Positions 7,507 to 16,498 are shown, counted from the first letter of the stretch. The stretch: 34,694 bases of DNA from Pyrinomonadaceae bacterium (GCA_019694395.1 JAIBCC010000042.1:1-34694); one strand, 5' to 3'. Numbers and translations: made by a program. Notes: a model not told the origin generated them from the letters alone.

Positions 7507-8373
7507 TTAAACCGTTTTACTTTTACTCGTTAAATCGGTTAATCCCGATGTTTGATTAGATGTTTCAGTTGACGTTGTTCCTGTGTTTTGAGTATTTGAA
7601 CTAGTATATGAGGATTGGCTAACTCTGAGCCGATTTTCAACATTTGTTACTCCAGAAACATCCTCCGCCAAGTCTTCGGCAATTCGTTTTGAATAGCGGC
7701 TGTCAACAGTTCCGGTCAAAGTAACTTCGCCATTTGAAACTTCGACTTCAATATCACTGGCATCAAGATAACTGTAATCAGTTAAACGATCATTAACATC
7801 TTCCTTGATCCGGTCATCCGAACGCTTATAATTACGCGGACCGCGTCCACGGTGCTGCCCTTGGCGAGCATCCATTCTGCGGCGTTGTTCTGCTTCTTCG
7901 TCACCAAACCAAGAAGAGATTTCATCTGAGGTTTTATCCCACCAATCACGGTCACGGTTCCTGTGATCATAACCACGCTCCGAATCCATATAATTACCTT
8001 CATTTGAATAATCGTAATTACTTCCGTAATTTCCGGTCGAATATTCACTTCCGTAACGACCGGGATTATAATCATTTCCCCGTTCATAATTTCTCGGATA
8101 ACGGGTGTTGGTTTGGTAAGGAACGCCATTATATTCTTCATCATAATCACGGTTGTATGAACTATATTGTTGTCCGTAATTTCCGCCCATTGAATTCTGT
8201 CCCCAATTTTGCCGATTTCGGTCTGAGGACTTATCTTCACGATTATAATCTGAGGAATAATCATTTTGATAATCTGAGCTGTTCCGGTTCCAGTCCCTTT
8301 CCGAATTGTTATTCATTGAGCGATTCCCGTAATTGCTGTGTCCATAATTTTGATTTCTATTTCTATTTGGCAT
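7507..8373 (-). CDS. BON-domain protein with a Tyr/Asn/Arg-rich N-terminal region
   Basis: ATG at 8371-8373 is chosen because AAGGAGT lies 8 bases upstream; an ATG ten codons earlier has no such site. The 288-residue product has a long low-complexity N-terminal part (about residues 1-140) rich in Asn, Tyr, Arg, Asp and Gly, then a conserved SSWFGDEEAEQRRRMD segment, and a BON domain at about 180-255 (DDRIKEDVNDRLTDY, then VTLTGTVDSRYSKRIAEDLA and VTNVENRLRV). The Ser/Thr-rich tail ends LTSKSKTV. BON domains are thought to bind phospholipid. The WFGD-plus-BON arrangement is common in stress-induced bacterial proteins. No signal peptide is seen, so it may be cytoplasmic or at the inner membrane. 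Confidence 0.8.
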   Translation of the reverse strand: MPNRNRNQNYGHSNYGNRSMNNNSERDWNRNSSDYQNDYSSDYNREDKSSDRNRQNWGQNSMGGNYGQQYSSYNRDYDEEYNGVPYQTNTRYPRNYERGNDYNPGRYGSEYSTGNYGSNYDYSNEGNYMDSERGYDHRNRDRDWWDKTSDEISSWFGDEEAEQRRRMDARQGQHRGRGPRNYKRSDDRIKEDVNDRLTDYSYLDASDIEVEVSNGEVTLTGTVDSRYSKRIAEDLAEDVSGVTNVENRLRVSQSSYTSSNTQNTGTTSTETSNQTSGLTDLTSKSKTV

Positions 8374-8660
8374 TTTTTTACTCCTTAAATCTTTTATTTC
8401 CAAATTTTAGATTAACTTTCAATCTTGAAAAGAAAATCTTTTGTGTCACCGTATAAAAGTTCCCATTTTCAAACACTAAATTTTCAAAATTTATGAATCC
8501 GGCTTCCCAACCTTTTGCATTTTTAGAAAATTATTTAATAAAACGATTTGCAAAGGTTGAAACCAACCCCCTAAATTCCGAAATTGACATTGTGAAAATG
8601 TCCAATTGTTTTTCATAAAATTTTTCATAGAAAATGAAACTTTTGTTTTATCTATGGTGT

Positions 8661-8680
8661 AATTTCAGAGGTCTGAAATT
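8661..8680. repeat. Perfect palindrome abutting a TGTA-N8-TACA box
   Basis: AATTTCAGA and TCTGAAATT flank a central GG. The palindrome directly adjoins the box at 8681-8700 with no spacer. The two together look like a composite regulatory site, about 300 bp before the BON gene start. Confidence 0.5.
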
Positions 8681-8700
8681 CTGTATGACAGGTTACAAAA
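8681..8700 (-). promoter_or_regulatory. TGTA-N8-TACA box in the BON gene upstream region
   Basis: The minus strand reads TTTTGTAACCTGTCATACAG. About 20 further bases beyond it (to 8721) resemble those next to the copy at 16479-16498: both have CTGGATTTT followed by AATTAGG on the plus strand. Confidence 0.5.
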
Positions 8701-8757
8701 TCTGGATTTTAATAAATTAGGGAAAATCTTTTTGGTTTAATGAATTTAAGCAAGTTA

Positions 8758-9864
8758 TTATTTTGCAGAGATTTGGGAAATAATTTCATCGGCTAAAGGC
8801 TGAAAAATTTCCCGCTCGCCGCAATTGTCTGCATAATCCCATAAGCCATTATGACAATGACGATTATCTGCCCAACCCGGATGATTTACTATTGGATAAA
8901 GACAAATTCCTTCGACCGGAACATTGATTGATTTTGCTTTTTCTACCTCTTCACAAACATAACGAAACCAATGGGGACGATGATGATCCTCAATCCCGGT
9001 TTCGGCAATAAACATCGGTCGTTGGTATCTTTGATAAAATTCTTCCAAAATTAAGTGTAAAGGACGATATTCGGGATGCCCTAACGAAATTTTGCGACGA
9101 CTCGGGTATCGCCATTGATTATGAAAATAATAATTTAAGCCGATTATATCTAAGTATTCCGGTTTTCCCCCTAACTCCGGTTTACGTTTTCCACTTAACA
9201 TATCAAATGCGTGAAATTGAGACCTGCGATAATTTTCAGCAGCTTTTTGAATAAATTTTGTGGCTTTTTTGGGGGCGGAAACGTGAATTGCAGGGTCGGT
9301 TTGAACAAAACGAGTTTCAGGGCTTATCTTTCGAATTTCTTTAATTGCACTTATAGATGTTTTGATTAACTGATCCTTTAATTCATCACCGCGATTTTTC
9401 AAAAAAGGATGGAAAACTCCAACCTCTCCGGCTGCCCAAGAATAAAAAGATATTTCATTAACCGGGCAAATAAGTAGATTTTCATTAAGTTCACTATGAA
9501 TAAACTCAACGGTTGCAACACAAAATTTAGTAAATCTTTCGATAAATTCAGGCGAAAGAATATCCAGATCATCAGGATACCCATAATGAAATAAATCCCA
9601 AACAATTTGAATTCCGGTATTTTTGACGGCTCTTATTTGTTTTTCCAAACTTGAGAAATCATATTCAAAAGGTTTTCTTTCGATCAAATGCCAGCGCACC
9701 CCATCACGGGCAGTATTCATCCCGATTTTGATAAGTCTTTGGTAATCAATTTCAGCAAATTCATCGTGTTTGGTGGAATCTATCAGATCAAGCCGCTTGC
9801 CGCCAATCCGGTGAGTTGAACACTCAAAACCACCCATCAAATAACTTTTAAATAAGTTTCCCAT
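8758..9864 (-). CDS. Clan GH-A (family 1/5-like) glycoside hydrolase
   Basis: The 368-residue protein is a TIM-barrel glycosidase by motif. PVNEISF carries the likely acid/base Glu137, and FIAETGIED carries the likely nucleophile Glu288, at the ends of strands 4 and 7 as in clan GH-A. Other features are DGVRWHLIE (strand 2), WDLFHYGYPDD (strand 3) and LNYYFHNQW (strand 6). There is no signal peptide, so it is probably cytoplasmic. It is shorter than classical GH1 enzymes (about 450). It is divergent from the glycosyltransferase/Glf pair and distantly resembles the 426-residue glycosidase at 12598-13878. The substrate is not predictable. The start codon is not certain; the AGG upstream is very close. 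Confidence 0.75.
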   Translation of the reverse strand: MGNLFKSYLMGGFECSTHRIGGKRLDLIDSTKHDEFAEIDYQRLIKIGMNTARDGVRWHLIERKPFEYDFSSLEKQIRAVKNTGIQIVWDLFHYGYPDDLDILSPEFIERFTKFCVATVEFIHSELNENLLICPVNEISFYSWAAGEVGVFHPFLKNRGDELKDQLIKTSISAIKEIRKISPETRFVQTDPAIHVSAPKKATKFIQKAAENYRRSQFHAFDMLSGKRKPELGGKPEYLDIIGLNYYFHNQWRYPSRRKISLGHPEYRPLHLILEEFYQRYQRPMFIAETGIEDHHRPHWFRYVCEEVEKAKSINVPVEGICLYPIVNHPGWADNRHCHNGLWDYADNCGEREIFQPLADEIISQISAK

Positions 9865-9989
9865 TCCTCGCCAAATACAAAATGTCTTTATTAGGCTAAC
9901 ACATCTTTGTTGACCAATGTCAATTTTTGATTTTTAAATCGTTGAAATTATTTGCTTTAATGTCACAACCTAATGCAGTCAGACTTCTT

Positions 9990-10010
9990 CTGTATGTTAG
10001 AAAACATAAA
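9990..10010 (-). promoter_or_regulatory. Weaker TGTA-N8-TACA-like box between divergent glycan genes
   Basis: On the minus strand it reads TGTT-N8-TACA followed by G, one mismatch from the dyad. It is 126 bp before the glycosidase start at 9864 and 80 bp before the glycosyltransferase start at 10090, so it could serve either. Confidence 0.3.
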
Positions 10011-10089
10011 AGTTTATTTTTAAGTGGTAGAGTTAATTATAAATAAATTAAAAGTTTTTGAGAAAAAACAGTAAGGATAATTGACATAA

Positions 10090-11262
10090 ATGGTAACAGA
10101 AAAAGAAATGAATGCAGATAAATTACCTGAAAAACCTAAATTTGACATAATTTGTCTTTCTCATTTGCGTTGGGATTTTGTTTTCCAACGTCCCCAACAT
10201 CTTCTCAGCCGTTTTACCCAAAATGGTCGCGTTTTCTATTTTGAAGAACCAATTTTTTCAGACAAACTAACCTTTCTTAATATTTCGGAAAAAGAAAATA
10301 ATTTGTTTGTTTTGGTTCCGCATATTTCACACTCGGACAGGGAAAATTTCAATCTGGTGGAAATTCAAAAGAAAATGCTGGATAAGGTCATCGAATCAAA
10401 AAAAATTGATGATTTTATTTTATGGTTTTACACACCAATGGCAATAGATTTTGCCGGACATTTGGAACCGAAAGCGACGATTTTTGATTGTATGGATGAA
10501 TTGTCAGCCTTCAAATTTGCTCCGCCCGAATTAATCGAAAATGAGAAAAGATTGATGAAAAAATCAGATTTGGTTTTTACCGGCGGACAGAGTCTTTATG
10601 AAGCAAAAAAAGATAAACATCCAAAGGTTTTTGCTTTTCCTTCGAGTATTGATGTTGAACATTTTGCTCAAGCACGAACCGAAACGGAGGAGCCAGTCGA
10701 CCAAAGTTCAATTTCAAATCCAAAAATCGGATTTTGCGGAGTGATCGATGAACGATTGAACCTTGAATTATTGGCAGAAATAGCCGACTTAAAACCAGAA
10801 TGGCAGTTTGTAATGATTGGTCCGGTCGTCAAAATTAATGAAGAAGATTTACCGCGAAGACAAAACATTCATTATCTGGGCGGGAAAAATTATAAAGAAT
10901 TACCGAAATATATGTCCGGTTGGGATATTGCCATGATGCCGTTTGCCTTAAATGATTCGACACGGTTTATCAGTCCGACGAAAACACCCGAATATTTAGC
11001 AGCAGGGAAGCCGGTGATTTCAACTCCGATTCAGGATGTAGTCCGACCTTATCAGGAAAAAGGTTTAGTTGAAATTGCAAACAATGCCGAAGATTTTATT
11101 GCAGCCGGAGAAAAAATCCTGAAAAGAGGAAACTTTGACGATTGGCTAAAACAAGTTGATAAATTTTTGTCCCAAATTTCCTGGGATAAAACCTGGAAGG
11201 AAATGAATAATTTAATTTCCGAAATTATAGAAAAACCAAAAGCGGCTGAAAAAGCTGTTTAA
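10090..11262 (+). CDS. Glycosyltransferase family 4-like (GT-B fold)
   Basis: The 390-residue protein starts FDIICLSHLRWDFVFQRPQHLLSRF, typical of a group of GT4-like enzymes annotated 'glycosyltransferase family 1 protein' and usually found with UDP-galactopyranose mutase. The C-terminal half has the donor-binding domain: PKIGFCGVIDERLNLELL, FVMIGPV, then ALNDSTRFISPTKTPEYLAAGKP, where the TPEYLAAGKP motif resembles the nucleotide-sugar binding EX7E region. It is probably a cytoplasmic, membrane-associated enzyme adding a sugar, perhaps galactofuranose, to a lipid- or glycan-bound acceptor. It lies 37 bp before glf and is almost surely cotranscribed with it. Acceptor and donor are inferred from context only. 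Confidence 0.85.
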   Translation: MVTEKEMNADKLPEKPKFDIICLSHLRWDFVFQRPQHLLSRFTQNGRVFYFEEPIFSDKLTFLNISEKENNLFVLVPHISHSDRENFNLVEIQKKMLDKVIESKKIDDFILWFYTPMAIDFAGHLEPKATIFDCMDELSAFKFAPPELIENEKRLMKKSDLVFTGGQSLYEAKKDKHPKVFAFPSSIDVEHFAQARTETEEPVDQSSISNPKIGFCGVIDERLNLELLAEIADLKPEWQFVMIGPVVKINEEDLPRRQNIHYLGGKNYKELPKYMSGWDIAMMPFALNDSTRFISPTKTPEYLAAGKPVISTPIQDVVRPYQEKGLVEIANNAEDFIAAGEKILKRGNFDDWLKQVDKFLSQISWDKTWKEMNNLISEIIEKPKAAEKAV

Positions 11263-11299
11263 TTTAATAAAATTTTGATGAACAAGGGGAATAAAAAGA

Positions 11300-12529
11300 A
11301 TGTTTGATTATTTGATAGTAGGAGCGGGTTTCGCCGGTAGTGTGTTGGCGGAAAGATTGGCAAATGGTTCTAATAAAAAGGTTTTGATTTGTGATAAACG
11401 TCCGCATATTGCCGGAAATGCTTATGATTTTTACAATGATGCAGGAATTCTCATACACAAATATGGTCCGCATATTTTTCATACCAATTCAAAAGAAGTT
11501 TTCGATTATTTAAGCAATTTTACCGATTGGCGAGAGTATCAACATCGTGTTTTGGCGTGTGTGGACGGAATGCAATTACCAATTCCAATTAATCTTGACA
11601 CCATAAATAAACTTTACGGATTAAACCTGACGGCTTTTGAAGTTGAAGATTTTTTTGCCAAAATTGCCGAGCCGATTGAGAATATCCGAACCTCGGAAGA
11701 TGTGGTTGTATCAAAGGTCGGACGCGAGCTTTATCAGAAGTTTTTCCGCAATTACACCCGAAAACAATGGGGACTTGATCCATCAGAACTGGATGCAAGC
11801 GTGACTGCTCGTGTTCCAACCCGAACGAATCGGGACGATCGTTATTTTACGGACACTTATCAGGCAATGCCAAAATATGGTTTTACCCGGATGTTTGAAA
11901 AAATTCTTGATAGTCCGAATATCAAAATAATGCTGAATTGTGATTATCAGGAAATTGTAAGGGAAATTCCTTTCAAAAAAATGATTTATACGGGTCCGGT
12001 AGATAGTTTTTTCAATTATGTTTACGGAAAATTACCTTATCGGTCGTTGGAATTTAAGCATGAAACTCACGATATGGAACAATTCCAGGCTGCTCCGGTT
12101 GTAAACTATCCAAATGAACAGGCTTATACCAGAATCACCGAGTTCAAGTATCTGACCGGACAGGAGCATAAAAAAACCAGTATTGTTTATGAATTTCCAC
12201 AAGCTGAAGGGGATCCTTATTATCCGATTCCGCGTAAGGAAAATGCCGAAATTTATGCAAAATATAAAGCTCTGGCAGATGCGCGGGAAGATGTTCATTT
12301 CGTAGGAAGATTAGCAACCTACAAATACTACAATATGGATCAAATCGTAGCCCAAAGTTTGACGGAATATAGCAAAATAATTGGTCTGAAACGCAAAGAA
12401 GCCTCGGTTTATGTTGCACCAAAAGACAAAATTATTATTCCGGTTTCCATTAAACAACCATTAAACTTAAATGTTCCTGCTCCTAAAACCAATGGAAACG
12501 GAAAAAATGTTGTAAACAATTTAGGCTAA
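11300..12529 (+). CDS. glf: UDP-galactopyranose mutase
   Basis: The 409-residue protein has the N-terminal FAD-binding motif VGAGFAGSVLAE (residues 7-18) and then CDKRPHIAGNAYD, HKYGPHIFHT and RKQWGLDPSELDASVTARVP, all hallmark motifs of prokaryotic Glf. The reduced flavin isomerises UDP-galactopyranose to UDP-galactofuranose, the donor for Galf-containing glycans. The length is near the usual 370-400 residues, with a short Lys/Pro/Asn-rich C-terminal tail (about residues 385-409) that looks like an extension. An AAGGGG site precedes the ATG. A hairpin terminator follows at 12555. Cytoplasmic. The presence of a dedicated Galf pathway beside several glycosidases suggests a capsule or exopolysaccharide role. 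Confidence 0.95.
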   Translation: MFDYLIVGAGFAGSVLAERLANGSNKKVLICDKRPHIAGNAYDFYNDAGILIHKYGPHIFHTNSKEVFDYLSNFTDWREYQHRVLACVDGMQLPIPINLDTINKLYGLNLTAFEVEDFFAKIAEPIENIRTSEDVVVSKVGRELYQKFFRNYTRKQWGLDPSELDASVTARVPTRTNRDDRYFTDTYQAMPKYGFTRMFEKILDSPNIKIMLNCDYQEIVREIPFKKMIYTGPVDSFFNYVYGKLPYRSLEFKHETHDMEQFQAAPVVNYPNEQAYTRITEFKYLTGQEHKKTSIVYEFPQAEGDPYYPIPRKENAEIYAKYKALADAREDVHFVGRLATYKYYNMDQIVAQSLTEYSKIIGLKRKEASVYVAPKDKIIIPVSIKQPLNLNVPAPKTNGNGKNVVNNLG

Positions 12530-12554
12530 AATAAAATAATTGATTCTGTTTTGA

Positions 12555-12582
12555 GGCTGTCATTTGACAGCTTTTTTTATTT
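12555..12582 (+). terminator. Intrinsic terminator after glf
   Basis: GCTGTCA (12556-12562) pairs with TGACAGC (12565-12571), in practice a six-pair stem with a four-base loop, followed by seven T. It ends the plus-strand glycosyltransferase-glf transcript between convergent genes. Confidence 0.8.
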
Positions 12583-12597
12583 TTAAATTTATTAGAA

Positions 12598-13878
12598 TTA
12601 AACTTCCACCGTAATTTCTTTAACCTGTCCAATCCTGTCTTCCGAATTCGCAATATAATCTTTTATTTGAGCTACCAGAGGAGTTTCTAACCAACGTTTT
12701 CCGCCATTTTCCCGATTTAATTTGTAAAGCCCAAGTTCAAGGTAAAAGTTTTCCAACGGCTCATTTGAAAAACGATACCGCCAATCGATCATTGTAAAAA
12801 GAGGAAACCAGGTGTAACCAATTACAGGAACGCCTGTTTCGCGTAGATTTTTAATCATAGAAACAGAAGATTGCAGCCATTTTTGCCGAACTTCTTCACT
12901 TCCAACTGCGCTGGTCTCCGTAATCATTATCGGAACTTGATAACGATGATAATATTCGGAAATTAATTCGGCGAATCCGCCACCTTCCGGTTCCGTATCA
13001 CGAAAGGCGATCTTTCCACGTTTATCTAAATAAAGCTGTTTGGTTGACCACTGAGGATAAAAATTCATCCCTAAAACATCAATTTTGATTTTATGTTTTT
13101 GTAATTCCAACAAATCATCAGGTGATGCTCCATTTCTGATCAGCCAGGAATAAAGCAAATGATCGTGTGTTAATCTGCCAGAAATCAAATCATAACAAAG
13201 ATAACCCCGATGTTGTTCCTCTCTCGCCAAAGGTGCCAGATCCTCGCGAATAGTTCTGGTCAAACCCGTTGCCTCAACGTGAACCATTATCGAATTTGGC
13301 TGAATTTCTTTAATTGAATTTACTGTTCTGATTATTCCTTTTGCTAATTGCAGCATTAAACGAAGATAGCCTTTATCACCTTTTAAATACGGAGCCCAAA
13401 GTCCACGCATTCCACACATCAGAGAATTAATGATCGGTTCATTGAGCGGTGTATACCAACTAATTAAACTTTGATAACGTTTGGCAAATTCTGCCGAATA
13501 TCTGGCAACATATTTTGGGTAATCCTTATTGGCAAATTCATTTTTGAGCCAAAACGGACATCCGTAGTGCATCAGATCAATAATTGGTAAAATTTTTAAT
13601 TCTTCTACCAAATAAGGAATTACTTCGTCAGTCCAGCTCCAGTCAAACTTATTTTGTTCAGGCTCAACTTTATACCAGGGAATGCCCCAACGTAATGCCT
13701 TCAAACCTAATTGCCGCGCCAAAGACAAATCTTCGCGCCAATGAGTATAATGTCCCATCAGTTCATATTCATCCAGAGCACGATGCCCGGGACGCGTCTG
13801 TGGCACAAAAGTATCTTCGATTCCCCCAGCCCATAGAAAATCCTGAGCCGAAGAGCTAAAAATATCAGTCGTTATCAA
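12598..13878 (-). CDS. Family 1-like glycoside hydrolase (clan GH-A)
   Basis: The 426-residue protein has GH1-type motifs: FLWAGGIEDT near the N-terminus, HYTHWREDLSLARQLGLKALRWGIPWYKVEP, then YTPLNEPIINS with acid/base Glu147, MNFYPQW, and IMITETSAVGS with nucleophile Glu321. GH1 members act on beta-glucosides, galactosides and related substrates. No signal peptide is present, so it is likely cytoplasmic. The start at 13878 is TTG; GAGG lies about 10 bases upstream inside a 13-bp palindrome (AGGAAA-A-TTTCCT). It is convergent to glf and downstream of the GH43-like gene, with a 170-bp gap. The substrate is not known; a role in trimming a Galf-containing glycan is conjecture. Confidence 0.85.
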   Translation of the reverse strand: MITTDIFSSSAQDFLWAGGIEDTFVPQTRPGHRALDEYELMGHYTHWREDLSLARQLGLKALRWGIPWYKVEPEQNKFDWSWTDEVIPYLVEELKILPIIDLMHYGCPFWLKNEFANKDYPKYVARYSAEFAKRYQSLISWYTPLNEPIINSLMCGMRGLWAPYLKGDKGYLRLMLQLAKGIIRTVNSIKEIQPNSIMVHVEATGLTRTIREDLAPLAREEQHRGYLCYDLISGRLTHDHLLYSWLIRNGASPDDLLELQKHKIKIDVLGMNFYPQWSTKQLYLDKRGKIAFRDTEPEGGGFAELISEYYHRYQVPIMITETSAVGSEEVRQKWLQSSVSMIKNLRETGVPVIGYTWFPLFTMIDWRYRFSNEPLENFYLELGLYKLNRENGGKRWLETPLVAQIKDYIANSEDRIGQVKEITVEV

Positions 13879-14048
13879 AGGAAAATTTCCTCGCTAAAAT
13901 GTGTGTTTATTGGAAAATCTCAGGATGGATTTTGTTTTGAAATATTACCCTTGAATTTTGGAAATAGCAAATTATTCAAACAAAATCAAAATAAAATCCT
14001 GAACTTATTGGTAGGACGAGGGAAATTGATTTAAGGATGCTCAAAGAT

Positions 14049-16019
14049 TTAAAGTGTAGTCTGACGGATCATGTCAAAAGCCACTATTGAGTGCCGCACA
14101 AAAAATACTGCTCTTTTTGAGGGTTGTGAAAATCTAATTTTTCCCAATTCTTCAGTCTCAGAACGAATTAATAATTCATCTCCAATTTTTATTAAACTTA
14201 TTTGGCGAAAATTATTAGTTAAAAATTGCCCCGGTAATGAAATTTGTTGAACCTTTACAGAATCAATGATCTGTAAAATCGAATCGGATTCATTATTTTT
14301 TGTAAAATAGAAAACAGTTTTGTTTAATTCATCCAAACCCAGACTTAATCCGAAATTAAAATCTGAATTGAAAGCTTTTAACAAACAAAAATTAAAAGCT
14401 ATTTCAAAATTTTCCCCAAATATTTCTTTTTCTATTATGGTTTCATCCCCTTCCTGCCCGTTTAGGATCAAATTTTTATCTTTTATTTCCCAATTTCCGC
14501 GAACTAATCGCCATCCTATAACTTCAAAATCATTATGTTCAAACAAATTTTCAAAGCCGGTTGTAACTGCTGCTCCAGAGAATGCAGCCTGACAATTTTC
14601 CGCTGCCAAAGAAAAATTAGAAGAGGGATTGTTCATTATTTTTTTAATTTTTAATGGCTGCTCATCAAGCGAAATTTTAAGCAGCCAATGATCAACCTCG
14701 CATTTTAGAAGATGAAATGAACAAAAATCGAAGTCACTCGGCAGTTCGTAATCTTCAGATTTGTAAAAACCATTTTCAAGGTAATTAAAAATAATTTTTT
14801 TTCGATTTGAATCAAGCAAGAATTCCCCGATCTTTTCATCATTTTGATTCAAATAAATTCCGAATTTACCCGTTTCACCCTCAATTATCCTTAAACTGAT
14901 TTCAAATAAAAAGGATCTGCGTTGTAATTGACACTGAAGTTCGGCAATTTTTGAAGCTTCTGAAATAATTTGATTATCATTAATAAACCAATTACCTGAC
15001 TTGATATTCCAGTTTGCCTCCGAAAAATCATCAAACAAATCCAAAATTTCTGGTTGAAATGGAGCAAATTGAGGTGAAGTAGTGGCTCCAAAAATAAACA
15101 TTCTTTCCCCACCAGGAAAATCCATTCTGTCAATTGCTAAAACTCTGCCGTTTTCAGTCCAACAATGATAAATACAAAAAAGTTCACGGTTGTTTAAGCC
15201 GCGAACAACTGAATTATGTCCGGGTCCGGTTATTTTTCCGGGAATGGTTCGTAAAATAGGAAAAACTTTTTCGCCATCCGAAAATTGATTCCATTCTTCA
15301 TTGGTTTCAATGTTTTCAGTTGTAGCAAAACTTACTCCATAAGTTACATTTTGCCAATTTCCCCCACTAAACATTTGATAATAAATACCTTTGCGTTTTA
15401 AAACAAATGAGCCTTCGACCGTATGCCAGCGAACTCCGCCTTTTTCTTTGCGATTGGCATCATAAACTTGCCAATCATATTTGGCTCTGGTGACAGGTTT
15501 TGGATTTCCCGCAAGGGTAAAAAAGTCATTCAACCGATCAACCACCGTTCCTGTGCCAATGTGTGAATATTCGAGAAAATCCGTCGCATAAAATAAAAAC
15601 TTTTCCCCATATTCATCAATAAAAAGGTGGGCATCAATCGCAAATTCTTCGTTGGTCAAACGCTTTCCACAATCAACAAAATTTCCCCAAGGCTGATCGG
15701 AAACTGCAACTCTGATTTCCATCAGTGTTTCGTTTCCAACGCTGTAATACAGATAAAATTTTCCGTTAAAATAAGTAACTTCCGGTGCCCAATAAAATGG
15801 CGGACTATTTTCAAGCGGCTGCATTGCTCCGCCGATTTCATTCCAATTAATCAAATCTCTGGAATGCAGAACTCCAAAAACTTTGCCATCCCGCCAAAAA
15901 TCAGTGCAATAGGCAAAATATTCTCCGCGAAATTTTAGAATATATGGATCAGGAAAGGATTTTTGATAAATGGGATTGAGGTAAGTTTGAGGAAAATTTG
16001 CAGAACTATTTTCATTCAT
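14049..16019 (-). CDS. GH43-like glycoside hydrolase with C-terminal jelly-roll region
   Basis: Residues about 12-315 look like a five-bladed propeller GH43 domain: SFPDPYI with catalytic base Asp24, APEVTYFNGKFYLYYS, EFAIDAHLFID with Asp129, and WHTVEGSFVL with acid Glu202. The remaining residues (about 330-656) contain two repeated halves, each starting DDFSEANWNIKSGNW- or LVRGNWEIKDKNL-like, typical of laminin-G/concanavalin-type carbohydrate binding. GH43 covers arabinofuranosidase, xylosidase, exo-galactanase and also beta-galactofuranosidase activities, so a furanosidase acting on the product of glf is attractive but unproved. There is no signal peptide. It starts 23 bp after the receiver-like gene stop and is probably cotranscribed with it. 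Confidence 0.8.
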   Translation of the reverse strand: MNENSSANFPQTYLNPIYQKSFPDPYILKFRGEYFAYCTDFWRDGKVFGVLHSRDLINWNEIGGAMQPLENSPPFYWAPEVTYFNGKFYLYYSVGNETLMEIRVAVSDQPWGNFVDCGKRLTNEEFAIDAHLFIDEYGEKFLFYATDFLEYSHIGTGTVVDRLNDFFTLAGNPKPVTRAKYDWQVYDANRKEKGGVRWHTVEGSFVLKRKGIYYQMFSGGNWQNVTYGVSFATTENIETNEEWNQFSDGEKVFPILRTIPGKITGPGHNSVVRGLNNRELFCIYHCWTENGRVLAIDRMDFPGGERMFIFGATTSPQFAPFQPEILDLFDDFSEANWNIKSGNWFINDNQIISEASKIAELQCQLQRRSFLFEISLRIIEGETGKFGIYLNQNDEKIGEFLLDSNRKKIIFNYLENGFYKSEDYELPSDFDFCSFHLLKCEVDHWLLKISLDEQPLKIKKIMNNPSSNFSLAAENCQAAFSGAAVTTGFENLFEHNDFEVIGWRLVRGNWEIKDKNLILNGQEGDETIIEKEIFGENFEIAFNFCLLKAFNSDFNFGLSLGLDELNKTVFYFTKNNESDSILQIIDSVKVQQISLPGQFLTNNFRQISLIKIGDELLIRSETEELGKIRFSQPSKRAVFFVRHSIVAFDMIRQTTL

Positions 16020-16042
16020 TTTAAACTGGCATTTAACTAAAT

Positions 16043-16435
16043 TTATGCGACTAAACCAATGCAGGTCTCTTTTGGCATTACTTCGTTAAGTTTGACTTTT
16101 AATTCCGAAAGATTTCCTTCAAAACAATCTTTGTGATTTACAATTTTGTCTGAACCTGACAAAGCCATAATAAAAACCTCTTCTTCATTAAGGAAAGACT
16201 TGGTTAGATCACTTATTATGGGAAAATCTTCGATAAAGGAATTTACCTGTAGTAACACAATTTGCGGACGAAAAAAAGTAGTAAAATCTTCAATTTCTTC
16301 AATTACTTGAAAAACATTTTCTACTTCGCTGGTGCGAAAACGGCTTTGCCTCAACCAATTTCTGATAGAATCAGCTTTTTTTACCGTTTTTTCGTTCATT
16401 AAAATTAATACAGTTCTGTTTAGTTTTCTTTTCAT
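16043..16435 (-). CDS. Degenerate (phosphoacceptor-less) receiver-domain protein
   Basis: ATG at 16433-16435 is chosen because GAAGGG lies just upstream; a longer frame to 16510 would add a stretch overlapping the regulatory box. The 130-residue product has the alternating pattern of a CheY-like fold: TVLILMNEKTVKKADSIRNWL, then FFRPQIVLLQVNSF and EEVFIMALSGSD. In active receivers the third strand reads (V/L)LLD(V/M)N; here the phospho-accepting Asp is Gln63, and the N-terminal acidic pair is Asn-Glu. It should therefore not be phosphorylated in the usual way. It heads the GH43/GH1 gene run and has a TGTA-N8-TACA box 44 bp upstream. Its partner is unknown. Confidence 0.55.
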   Translation of the reverse strand: MKRKLNRTVLILMNEKTVKKADSIRNWLRQSRFRTSEVENVFQVIEEIEDFTTFFRPQIVLLQVNSFIEDFPIISDLTKSFLNEEEVFIMALSGSDKIVNHKDCFEGNLSELKVKLNEVMPKETCIGLVA

Positions 16436-16478
16436 AAACCCTTCGTTCAATAAACATAAAACAAATAGAAATTTAACT

Positions 16479-16498
16479 CTGTATGTTTTATTACAAAA
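16479..16498 (-). promoter_or_regulatory. TGTA-N8-TACA box upstream of the receiver-like/GH43 operon
   Basis: The minus strand reads TTTTGTAATAAAACATACAG, 44 bp before the start codon at 16435. Together with the flank up to 16519 it resembles the module at 8681-8721 over about 41 bp. Confidence 0.5.

Larger units (their letters stand above)
8374..8757. other. 384-bp gene-free leader region of the BON gene
   Basis: No gene is seen. It contains an inverted pair CAACCTTTTGCA (8508-8519) and TGCAAAGGTTG (8549-8559), a perfect 20-bp palindrome (8661-8680) and a TGTA-N8-TACA box (8681-8700). All are in the upstream region of the minus-strand BON gene. Confidence 0.5.
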
